Shown: in pieces, positions 1-6,124 of the stretch
How positions within the stretch are numbered: position 1 is the stretch's first letter
Layout of the letters: every line of letters starts with the position of its first letter
DNA from: Methanoregula sp.
GTDB taxonomy: Archaea; Halobacteriota; Methanomicrobia; Methanomicrobiales; Methanospirillaceae
DNA length: 14,112 nucleotides
Assembly (NCBI GenBank): GCA_003136075.1
Contig: PNBP01000104.1
Location: 1 to 14,112, forward strand
Direction of reading: 5' to 3'
Notes under the pieces: model-generated
What the model was told of the DNA's origin: nothing
What the model saw: the letters and a program-made list of their open reading frames with translations, nothing else
Database searches by the model: none
Translations under genes and position numbers: made by a program

Positions 1-2
1 CA

Positions 3-560
3 CCCGCCGAAGATGAACATTCGGGCATCACTATCTCACATTTCCCAGTTAAGATCTCTGAGCAGGCGGCGATCCGCACCGGTGGGGTCCAGGGTGCGGC
101 AAAACTCCGGTTCATCCCCTACTATCTTTTCCACTATACCAGCAGCGGCGAGCAGGTGTACAAAGAGCGGCGTATTCCCTTTGATGCAGAGGGATGGGGC
201 GCCATCAATGCGATCAACGGGATAAAACTGGACCTTGACGGAAAACAGGCAGTTGAGTCGGAGATCCCTGCTGGTGCAGAAGTATCAGATTCCCATATCG
301 CAAAGGAAGAAGCGTCAGAGCGTATGGTCAACGAGCTCATCGAACGCCTCACCCAGAAAGTCCGGATCAAGCAGGAAAAGGGCGATGCAATCTTCTATGA
401 AGAAAAAACCCTCAAGCCGGACCGGAAGAATATCACCGTCGAGACAAAACAGGTCTACGTCCCCGTGTGGCAGATCCGGGGCAAAAAGATTGTAGAAGTC
501 AATGCATTTACCGGTGAGCTGCTCTCAGAACCCATGGATGAAGGCGTAGAAGTCTTCTAA
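3..560 (+). CDS. Hypothetical protein, 3' part (5' end outside window)
   Basis: The frame is open from the left edge of the window to the TAA at 558-560, giving 185 visible residues. No start is needed inside the window, because coding-like sequence continues upstream of the first internal ATG (235 in another frame; the first GTG in this frame is at 153). I do not recognise the family. Two hydrophobic beta-hairpin-like segments can be seen, one around KLRFIPYYLFHY and one near the C-terminus around VYVPVWQIRG followed by KIVEVNAFTGELL. The second resembles the 'strand, Asp/Asn-x-x-TGE' end of PepSY-like repeats. Between them is a charged, probably helical stretch rich in Glu and Lys (around EEASERMVNELIERLTQKV). 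No cysteine motif or membrane segment is visible. The gene ends 16 nt before the oxidoreductase at 577 and is probably co-transcribed with it. That it is a real gene is well supported by the long open frame and codon choice; its function is unknown. Confidence 0.72.
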   Translation, partial: PAEDEHSGITISHFPVKISEQAAIRTGGVQGAAKLRFIPYYLFHYTSSGEQVYKERRIPFDAEGWGAINAINGIKLDLDGKQAVESEIPAGAEVSDSHIAKEEASERMVNELIERLTQKVRIKQEKGDAIFYEEKTLKPDRKNITVETKQVYVPVWQIRGKKIVEVNAFTGELLSEPMDEGVEVF

Positions 561-576
561 AAACCCGGCAAAAGAC

Positions 577-1911
577 ATGATCGTTGTTCTTGGCGGGGGT
601 CCTGCTGGGAGAATCGCGTCAATACGGCTTGCATCCGCAGGAAAAAAGGTAACGCTCGTCGAATCCGGGGGGATTGGCGGGCAATGCCTCCATTTTGGGT
701 GTATGCCCGTCTGTGCCCTGAACGATGCCGCCCGCATGGTCAGTTCGGCACGCATGTTTACCAATCTCGGGATCATGGAAGGAGTCCCCCACATCAATTT
801 TCCTCATCTTTTAACAGAAATGCACGCGATCCAGCAAAAGATCGCATCGATTCTTGACCAGGAAACCCGGACCGCGGGTGTCGATATCATGTATGGAAAA
901 GCCGGACGAATTGAAGGCCCGTACGTTTATATCGGGGATGAACAGGTACAAGCAGAAGCAGTTATTGCCGCTACCGGCTCCCGGCCACAAATTCCTGCTG
1001 TTGATGGCATTACGCTCCCGGGAGTCTTCACACCCCACACGCTGCCTGCGATGAAAAGCCTTCCGGAAAAGATGGTCATTATCGGGGGCAGCGTGATGGC
1101 GGCTGAGTTTGCTTACATCTTCAGCAGCTTCGGGAGCCAGGTGACGGTATTGAGCCGGAGTGCATTTTTAAAAAATATTGACCGGCATCTCCATAAAATT
1201 GCAGTAAAGGAACTTTCAGGTGTGAAAATCCGGGAAAACGCCGATGTAAAGTTGATTCTGGGAAGTTCGCGAACAGAAGCCGTGGAGTTTGCATCAGGAT
1301 CTATTCGGGAAACGGTTGATGCGGATGCCGTTATGATCGCTGCCGGACTCCTCCCAAATTCTGACATGATTACCGGTGTAAAAAAGGGCCCGTCCGGAGA
1401 ACTGCTGGTCAATGACCGTATGCAGACCAGTGTTCCCGGGGTATATGCCGCAGGGGATGTGACCGGCTCTCCTTACCTTACACCGGTTGCACGACACGAA
1501 GGCATTGTCGCGGCAGATAACATCCTCGGGCTGGACCGTCGCATGGATTACCGGTTCATTCCCCAGTCGATTAACCTCACCCATGAACTGGCATTTTGTG
1601 GTGCGGGTGGGGCAGAGAGCGCATCCCTCGCGATCCCCGGCCCGGCCGGACCGGGCACGTTCTGGTCGGTCCCTTCAGGAGATACCGGGCTTGCAAAAAT
1701 TATGGCTGACGCGGGTTCCGGCGAGATTGCCGGTATGTGTGCAGCTGGGCCCGGTGGAGGGCTGATTGCGGGATACATGGCGTTTCTCATGCAGCGCCAT
1801 ATCACCGTTCATGAATTTGAGGAGTTCATTGAGGTTCACCCATCCACGGACGGGGTATATGGCCTCGCAAAATACACTTCAGAGATCCTCAAAAAAAGAA
1901 ACGGGCCGTAA
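577..1911 (+). CDS. FAD-dependent pyridine nucleotide-disulfide oxidoreductase (dihydrolipoamide dehydrogenase-like)
   Basis: A 444-residue two-dinucleotide-fold flavoprotein of the Lpd/glutathione reductase/mercuric reductase superfamily. Visible motifs are the FAD-binding GGGPAG (residues 6-11), the redox-disulfide motif C37-LHFG-C42, ATGSRP (132-137), a second nucleotide-binding motif GGSVMAAE (170-177), AAGDV (291-295) and a C-terminal dimerisation domain ending with HPSTD (421-425). The fold assignment is secure but the substrate is not. Family members have Ser-Lys two residues after the second cysteine, with the lysine contacting the flavin; here these residues are V45-C46. The acid-base His421 is present, but the HPTLSE motif of Lpd has become HPSTDG, so its Glu partner is missing. 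After the second glycine motif the strand ends in LSRS instead of an acidic residue, which hints at NADPH over NADH (inference). I see no 2-oxo acid dehydrogenase genes nearby, so a role as the E3 subunit is not supported. The ATG at 577 lies 16 nt after the upstream gene and has only a weak ribosome binding site, suggesting co-transcription. Confidence 0.88.
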   Translation: MIVVLGGGPAGRIASIRLASAGKKVTLVESGGIGGQCLHFGCMPVCALNDAARMVSSARMFTNLGIMEGVPHINFPHLLTEMHAIQQKIASILDQETRTAGVDIMYGKAGRIEGPYVYIGDEQVQAEAVIAATGSRPQIPAVDGITLPGVFTPHTLPAMKSLPEKMVIIGGSVMAAEFAYIFSSFGSQVTVLSRSAFLKNIDRHLHKIAVKELSGVKIRENADVKLILGSSRTEAVEFASGSIRETVDADAVMIAAGLLPNSDMITGVKKGPSGELLVNDRMQTSVPGVYAAGDVTGSPYLTPVARHEGIVAADNILGLDRRMDYRFIPQSINLTHELAFCGAGGAESASLAIPGPAGPGTFWSVPSGDTGLAKIMADAGSGEIAGMCAAGPGGGLIAGYMAFLMQRHITVHEFEEFIEVHPSTDGVYGLAKYTSEILKKRNGP

Positions 1912-1946
1912 ATGGGTGCCTGCAAACGATTGCAATGAGGATACCG

Positions 1947-1972
1947 TTTATTTCTCTTTTTTCTTCTTTTTT
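1947..1972 (+). terminator. T-rich archaeal terminator after the oxidoreductase
   Basis: A pyrimidine tract with three T runs (TTT, TTTTTT, TTTTTT broken by C) begins 35 nt after the oxidoreductase stop. Archaeal RNA polymerase terminates on such T-tracts without needing a hairpin. No stem-loop is evident here. Confidence 0.6.
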
Positions 1973-2040
1973 AGAGAGAATACCCGGTTCCCGTAAATTC
2001 TGTAGGTATTATTACGCTTGAAACCGAAGTACAATGTTAC

Positions 2041-2063
2041 AGATTATATGACATTTCCCGGAG
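2041..2063 (+). promoter_or_regulatory. Possible TATA-like element and ribosome binding site of lysS
   Basis: ATTATATG (2043-2050) is a TATA-like sequence 21 nt before the lysS ATG at 2071. A start site about 25 nt downstream of the box centre would fall at the ATG, giving a nearly leaderless mRNA. GGAG at 2060-2063, 7 nt before the ATG, would be a ribosome binding site if transcription starts further upstream. The two readings conflict and the sequence alone does not decide between them. Confidence 0.35.
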
Positions 2064-2070
2064 CACACCC

Positions 2071-3618
2071 ATGACTGATCCTTCTGAAATTGTTGCATTT
2101 GACGAGACCCGACTCGATAAAGTCCGTGCACTGCGGGAAAATGGCGTTATGCCCTACCCACACACGTTTGACCGGAAGAACACCATTCAGGAGATCAAGT
2201 CCCGGTTTGCGGATATCACCCACGAGAAAAGTGTGGATTCCGTTTCCACTGCAGGGCGCCTGTATATTATCAGGAACCACGGAAAGACGCTGTTTGCCGA
2301 TCTGGGCGATGGCACCGAGAAGATCCAGCTCTATATCCGCAAGAATGATGTCGGTGATGCACAGTTTGATTTTTTCAACCAGTATCTCGAACGGGGGGAT
2401 TTTGTCGGTGTCACAGGCCATGTGTTCCGGACCAAACTGGGAGAGATCACGATCTGGGTTGACACAATCACCCTGTTGTGCAAAGCAGTCTGCCCGCTGC
2501 CGGAAAAATTCCACGGGTTAAAGGATATCGAAAAACGGTACCGCCAGCGATATGTCGATCTGATTGTCAATGACGAGAGCCGGCAGACGTTCCGGAACCG
2601 GAGCCGGATCATCTCTCTCATCCGCAAATTTCTTGATGAACTGGGATTTCTGGAGTTTGAAACCCCCATCCTCCAGCCGGTGGATGGCGGGGCGAACGCC
2701 CGGCCGTTCACTTCCTACCACAACTGCCTCGAGCAGAAGCTCTTCCTCAGGATCGCACCCGAACTGTATCTCAAGCGCCTTGCCGTAGGTGGTTTCGAGA
2801 GAGTGTTTGAGATCGCACGGAACTTCCGGAACGAGGATATCGACACCCACCATAACCCCGAGTTCACGATGGTGGAGATCTACTGGGCATACCGCGACTT
2901 CCGGGACATGATGGCGCTGACCGAGGATTTTCTCACATACATCGTGACGAGTATCTGCGGTACTGATAAGGTCACCTTTGAAGATACCACGATCAACTTC
3001 GGGAAGCGATTAAAGAAACTCTCGATGGCAGATGCAGTAAAAGAATACACCGGAATAGACATCTTCACCCATACGGTTGAAGAACTTCGCACACTCGCAC
3101 AACAGAACAAGCTCGATGAATATGAAAAACCGCAGACGCAACGCGAATTCCTCGTCCTCTTCTTTGAGGGAATGGTCGAGGAGAAACTGATCCAGCCGAC
3201 GTTCATCTACGATTTCCCTGTCGAGAACTCACCACTTGCAAAACGGCACCGCGAGAAGGAAGGGTTCACCGAACGGTTCGAACTGTTCATCTACGGCATG
3301 GAAGTGGCAAACGGGTTTTCCGAGCTCAATGACCCGGTCGACCAGAAGGAGCGGTTCGAGGCACAAGACGAGAAACGGCGTCTTGGGGATCTCGAAGCCC
3401 AGATGATTGATTACGATTTCATCAATGCACTCGGGTATGGCATGCCGCCCACCGGTGGCGTCGGGATCGGGATTGACCGACTCGTGATGCTGCTGACGAA
3501 CAATAATTCCATCAAGGAAGTTATCCTCTTCCCCTCAATGAAGAAACTGACAGAAGGCGAAGAAGAGAGTGAAGAAATCGCCGGAACAAAAAACGGACAG
3601 AAACCGGTTTCCGGTTGA
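2071..3618 (+). CDS. lysS: Lysyl-tRNA synthetase, class II
   Basis: Charges tRNA-Lys with lysine at the expense of ATP, in the cytoplasm. The 515-residue product has the full class II LysRS architecture. An N-terminal anticodon-binding OB fold lies at about residues 58-140 (starting STAGRLYIIRNHGK). Motif 1 is around 188-212 (LGFLEFETPILQ, then GGANARPF), followed by LRIAPELYLKRL (226-237). Motif 2 is at about 242-272 (FERVFEIARNFRNE, then HNPEFTMVEIY), and motif 3 at about 464-476 (GVGIGIDRLVML, then ILFPSMKK). The length matches bacterial LysS, with an extra acidic tail of about 25 residues after motif 3. This is not the class I enzyme (LysK, HIGH/KMSKS) usual in Euryarchaeota. It appears to be a single-gene unit between T-tracts on both sides. 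The ATG at 2071 gives the normal N-terminus. Identification is very secure. Confidence 0.97.
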   Translation: MTDPSEIVAFDETRLDKVRALRENGVMPYPHTFDRKNTIQEIKSRFADITHEKSVDSVSTAGRLYIIRNHGKTLFADLGDGTEKIQLYIRKNDVGDAQFDFFNQYLERGDFVGVTGHVFRTKLGEITIWVDTITLLCKAVCPLPEKFHGLKDIEKRYRQRYVDLIVNDESRQTFRNRSRIISLIRKFLDELGFLEFETPILQPVDGGANARPFTSYHNCLEQKLFLRIAPELYLKRLAVGGFERVFEIARNFRNEDIDTHHNPEFTMVEIYWAYRDFRDMMALTEDFLTYIVTSICGTDKVTFEDTTINFGKRLKKLSMADAVKEYTGIDIFTHTVEELRTLAQQNKLDEYEKPQTQREFLVLFFEGMVEEKLIQPTFIYDFPVENSPLAKRHREKEGFTERFELFIYGMEVANGFSELNDPVDQKERFEAQDEKRRLGDLEAQMIDYDFINALGYGMPPTGGVGIGIDRLVMLLTNNNSIKEVILFPSMKKLTEGEEESEEIAGTKNGQKPVSG

Positions 3619-3666
3619 AATTACCGAATAACCAGTGTCTTTTTTTTAGTTTTAGTTTGTTTTTAT
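3602..3666 (+). terminator. lysS terminator: small hairpin over the stop codon, then T-tracts
   Basis: A perfect 6-bp inverted repeat, AACCGG-TTT-CCGGTT, occupies 3602-3616, just before the TGA of lysS. It is followed by T8 (3640-3647) and further T runs to 3664. The T-tracts are a normal archaeal terminator. The hairpin may be incidental, since it also encodes the last residues KPVSG. Confidence 0.6.
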
Positions 3667-3746
3667 GGCCGTGTTCATTTCCAACGGCGTCTATTTGGTA
3701 ATGTACCAATTTGTGATGATGCAGGCAACGTGAGATTGACATAGAC

Positions 3747-3757
3747 CACATATAACC
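3747..3757 (+). promoter_or_regulatory. TATA-like box upstream of the methyltransferase
   Basis: The sequence CACATATAACC contains an ACATATAA box about 46 nt before the ATG at 3797. A start site about 25 nt downstream would leave a leader of roughly 20 nt. No clear ribosome binding site precedes the ATG. Confidence 0.45.
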
Positions 3758-3796
3758 CCAAAATCCATATCCCACTCTTTCCCCAATATCTCTTCT

Positions 3797-4375
3797 ATGA
3801 CTTCCTCTGAACCACACCACCATATTTTTTCTGCAAAAAATGCCGCACATCTCGACACCCGCGTCCGACGCCTCCTCTATCGCCCTGACCGTCTTGCAGA
3901 CCGGTATGTGAAACCCGGCAACCGGGTCCTCGATTTTGGGTGTGGCCCGGGTTTCTTTACCCGCGAGTTCGCAAAGAAAGCTGGCGAGAAAGGCTCCGTA
4001 ATCGCTGCGGATGTGCAGGAAGAAATGCTCACCATCCTTCGTAAGAAACTGGAGCCGGAGGGCCTGTTGTCACGGATCAGGACTCACCGGTGCCGTCCGG
4101 ACTCTCTCGCACTCTCCCCGGAACGTGACGGTCAGGTCGATGTTGCTTTTGCTATCTTTGTCGTTCACGAAGTCCCCGATGCACAAAAGCTGTTCCGGGA
4201 AATCGCGGCCCTGCTCATACCTAGCGGCCTGCTCTTTTACACGGAGCCCCCGCTCATTGTATCAGGGAGGGAATTCCGGGAGAACCTTGCGCTGGCACAG
4301 GAAGCTGGGCTCCGGCTGGCTGAGACCCGGTTATTCTTTGTGAACCGGGCGGCAGTGTTGAGGAAATGCACATAA
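3797..4375 (+). CDS. Class I SAM-dependent methyltransferase, small
   Basis: A 192-residue Rossmann-fold methyltransferase of the Methyltransf_11/UbiE-like type, predicted cytoplasmic. Motif I is VLDFGCGPG (44-52), binding the SAM carboxypropyl and ribose moieties. The second strand ends in IAADVQEEM, with D72 the likely ribose-binding acid. A post-motif segment, DVAFAIFVVHEVPD, matches the usual motif IV region with a HEV/HEVP signature, and LLIPSGLLFYTEPP corresponds to the 'LkPGG' strand. The start gives 43 residues before motif I, which is usual. The protein is short at the C-terminus (about 192 residues against 200-280), so substrate specificity cannot be judged and no neighbour suggests one. 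It stands alone, with its own TATA-like box and gaps of 178 nt upstream and about 190 nt downstream. Fold assignment is confident; the substrate is unknown. Confidence 0.85.
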   Translation: MTSSEPHHHIFSAKNAAHLDTRVRRLLYRPDRLADRYVKPGNRVLDFGCGPGFFTREFAKKAGEKGSVIAADVQEEMLTILRKKLEPEGLLSRIRTHRCRPDSLALSPERDGQVDVAFAIFVVHEVPDAQKLFREIAALLIPSGLLFYTEPPLIVSGREFRENLALAQEAGLRLAETRLFFVNRAAVLRKCT

Positions 4376-4435
4376 GGGGAGAGCCTCATCCACCCTTCCC
4401 ATAAAAATTCCATTGTGGGGGCACCTATTCATATG

Positions 4436-4447
4436 ATTGGAGCCAAT
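4436..4447. repeat. Short inverted repeat ATTGG-AG-CCAAT upstream of livG
   Basis: A 5-bp perfect inverted repeat with a 2-nt spacer lies about 56 nt upstream of the livG TATA-like box. Its position would suit an upstream activator site, but it is short enough to occur by chance and no second copy was noticed. Confidence 0.25.
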
Positions 4448-4500
4448 AGCAGAATTTCACTTTTAAGTCACCATTATTTCCGGCTTACAGGTGTAATACT

Positions 4501-4510
4501 AGGTTTAATA
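4501..4510 (+). promoter_or_regulatory. TATA-like box of the livGF unit
   Basis: TTTAATA (4504-4510) is the best TATA-like sequence upstream of livG. A start site about 25-30 nt downstream would fall at about 4530-4534, leaving a leader of roughly 35 nt before the expected start-codon position at 4567. The shared liv palindrome begins 8 nt downstream of the box. Confidence 0.45.
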
Positions 4511-4518
4511 GTGCAACG

Positions 4519-4536
4519 TGCTAACCACTAGCATAG
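4519..4536 (+). promoter_or_regulatory. Putative liv operator, copy 1 (livG)
   Basis: TGCTA-ACCAC-TAGCATAG contains a 5-bp inverted repeat with a 5-nt spacer. The same TGCTA-N5-TAGCATAG, in the same orientation relative to its gene, occurs upstream of livK at 9436-9419. Outside the spacer 13 of 13 positions match; the spacers differ entirely. It lies between the TATA-like box and the inferred start site, a common place for an archaeal repressor to block RNA polymerase. The cognate regulator is not identified. Confidence 0.5.
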
Positions 4537-4554
4537 ATAACTCCGCGCTGTTAA

Positions 4555-4569
4555 AGGTGATAAAAAACG
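4555..4569 (+). promoter_or_regulatory. livG ribosome binding site followed by ACG where ATG is expected
   Basis: AGGTGAT (4555-4561) is a strong match to the anti-Shine-Dalgarno complement. Five nt later, in frame with livG, is ACG (4567-4569), one transition away from ATG. The reading frame from ACG encodes LSLSGV before the TKQIGG that follows the GTG at 4585. An in-frame TAA at 4561 excludes any start further upstream. The GTG at 4585 has no ribosome binding site of its own. Confidence 0.55.
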
Positions 4570-4584
4570 CTCAGCCTCTCCGGT

Positions 4585-5295
4585 GTGACCAAGCAGATTG
4601 GCGGCCTTACTGCAGTGAACCAGGTAGATCTGACTATCGAAAATGACCAGATCGTTGGGCTTGTCGGCCCGAACGGTGCGGGCAAGACAACTCTTTTGAA
4701 TATTATCTCCGGTATATTACCCCTTACGTCAGGAACGGTCTCGTTCTGCGGCGAAGATATCACGGGCATGAAAGCGGACAGGATCTGCCGCAAAGGAATT
4801 GCCAAGACGTTCCAGATCGCTGAATCGTTCCCGAACCTGACCGCACAACAATGCGTCATGATCGGTGTGTTGTTCGGCAATGATCATGTACCGGGAATGA
4901 AAGAGGCACAGGCAGAGGCTCTTGAAATCCTCGCGGAGGTTAATTTTCCTGAAGAGAAGACCGGCACGCTCACCCGGAACCTTAATGTCGTCGAGCTTAA
5001 GCGCCTGCAACTCGCCCGGGCCCTCGCGTCCCACCCAAAACTTCTCCTGCTCGATGAACTTACCACCGGCCTCAACCCAAAAGAGAGCAACGAAGCAGTC
5101 GGGATCATCCGGAAAATCCGGGACCGGGGGACATCCATCCTTATCATTGAGCACGTGATGAGCGTTATTATGGGAGTCTCCGACCGGATCGTCGTGCTCG
5201 ACCATGGTGAGAAGATCGCGGACGGCAGGCCGTACGAGGTCGTGAACAACCAGCGGGTCATCGACACGTATCTCGGGGATATCGACGCATTTTAA
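4585..5295 (+). CDS. livG: Branched-chain amino-acid-type ABC transporter, ATP-binding protein LivG
   Basis: One of the two cytoplasmic ATPases powering the importer formed with LivF, LivH, LivM and LivK. Numbered from the GTG at 4585 (236 residues), it shows Walker A GPNGAGKTT (28-36), Q-loop Q77 (AKTFQIAESFPN, typical of LivG), Walker B LLLLDE (153-158), D-loop TGLNPKE and switch His190 in IIEHVMSVIMGVSDRIVVLDHG, the LivG hallmark. The ABC signature LSGGQ is replaced by LNVVE (133-137) before LKRLQLARALA. I recall LivG-like proteins with degenerate signatures, so this need not mean inactivity. The usual aromatic of the A-loop (K-x-F-GG) is Ile (KQIGG). The true N-terminus probably includes LSLSGV from the ACG at 4567, restoring the first core beta strand that a GTG start would remove. 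The livG stop is followed after 15 nt by the livF ATG. Confidence 0.92.
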   Translation: MTKQIGGLTAVNQVDLTIENDQIVGLVGPNGAGKTTLLNIISGILPLTSGTVSFCGEDITGMKADRICRKGIAKTFQIAESFPNLTAQQCVMIGVLFGNDHVPGMKEAQAEALEILAEVNFPEEKTGTLTRNLNVVELKRLQLARALASHPKLLLLDELTTGLNPKESNEAVGIIRKIRDRGTSILIIEHVMSVIMGVSDRIVVLDHGEKIADGRPYEVVNNQRVIDTYLGDIDAF

Positions 5296-5310
5296 GGAGT
5301 GAAGCCGTTC

Positions 5311-6006
5311 ATGCTTATCGTTTCGGGGCTCAATGTCTTTCACGGCAACCTGCAGGTCGTCTGGGACCTGTCGTTTCGCGTCAATAAAGGTGAACTCGTC
5401 ACCATGATCGGTCCAAATGGTGCCGGGAAGACCACCACGGTCGAGACGATCATAGGGCTCAACCGGAAAGCAACCGGCTCGATCCTGTTTGACGGTAAAA
5501 GTATTCTCGGCAGCCACCCGTACGATCTCTTCAGCAAAGGACTCGCCCTTGTGCCCGAGAAACGGGAGATTTTCCCAAAGATGCCCGTGATCGAGAACCT
5601 TCTCCTTGGCGGGACTGCCAATGCCGATCCTGACAAAACCCTTGCCCGCATCTTTCGTCTCTTCCCTGTTTTGCAGGAGCGGAAACAGCAGGTAGCCGGA
5701 ACATTGAGTGGCGGTGAACAGCAGATGCTTGCCATCGGTCGTGCACTCATGTCGGAACCACGGCTCCTCATTCTCGATGAACCGTCAACCGGACTTTCCC
5801 CTATTCTCACCGGCCAGGTATTCCGGTCACTCGAACAGCTCGGCAGGGAGGGGATGACCATCCTCCTGCTCGAGCAGAATGTCCGGAATGCGCTTGCCAT
5901 GTGCAACCGGGGGTACGTGCTGGAAAACGGCAGGATCGTACAGGTGGGCCGCTCAAAAAATCTCTTAAACGACCCGCGTATCCAGAAAGCATATCTTGGA
6001 TTCTAA
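5311..6006 (+). CDS. livF: Branched-chain amino-acid-type ABC transporter, ATP-binding protein LivF
   Basis: Second ATPase of the importer, 231 residues from the ATG at 5311. Motifs are complete: Walker A GPNGAGKT (34-41), the LivF-typical LALVPEKREIFPKMPVIENL around 78-97 (Q-loop partner region), signature LSGGEQQ (132-138), Walker B LLILDE (152-157), STGLSP D-loop, and LLLEQN (186-191), where the switch histidine is Gln, as is normal for LivF. I prefer the ATG at 5311 to the GTG at 5299, because AAGGAGTGA (5294-5302) overlaps that GTG and would instead serve as ribosome binding site for 5311, and because LivF proteins usually begin 'MLxVxxL'. It is translationally close to livG and ends at a convergent junction with livM. 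Confidence 0.95.
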   Translation: MLIVSGLNVFHGNLQVVWDLSFRVNKGELVTMIGPNGAGKTTTVETIIGLNRKATGSILFDGKSILGSHPYDLFSKGLALVPEKREIFPKMPVIENLLLGGTANADPDKTLARIFRLFPVLQERKQQVAGTLSGGEQQMLAIGRALMSEPRLLILDEPSTGLSPILTGQVFRSLEQLGREGMTILLLEQNVRNALAMCNRGYVLENGRIVQVGRSKNLLNDPRIQKAYLGF

Positions 6007-6028
6007 ATTATAGGGAGCGAATCCGGAT

Positions 6029-6050
6029 CGTTCTCTTTTATCAGGTCTTT
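6029..6050 (+). terminator. Weak T-rich terminator candidate after livF
   Basis: TTCTCTTTTA followed by TCTTT, 25-45 nt after the livF stop, is the only T-rich stretch on this strand before livM. It is weak by archaeal standards. Confidence 0.35.
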
Positions 6051-6095
6051 GTCAACGCTGCCGGTCACTCTGTGAATTCCAGAAAAAGCATACGA

Positions 6096-6110
6096 GATTA
6101 TTTAAAAAAG
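6096..6110 (-). terminator. T-tract terminator after livM
   Basis: Read on the - strand, the sequence is CTTTTTTAAATAATC, starting 15 nt after the livM stop. T6 followed by an AT-rich run fits an archaeal terminator for the livKHM unit and lies in the 118-nt convergent gap. Confidence 0.55.
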
Positions 6111-6124
6111 TGACGGTATCCGTT

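Noticed and set aside
3602..3616. AACCGG-TTT-CCGGTT as a regulatory palindrome
   Set aside because: CCGG-containing words are frequent in this GC-rich coding sequence and this one encodes the LysS tail. It is kept only as a possible adjunct to the terminator.
4729..5517. 262-codon open frame on the - strand
   Set aside because: It is antisense to livG and livF, both of which have full ABC motifs. The antisense product shows no domain.
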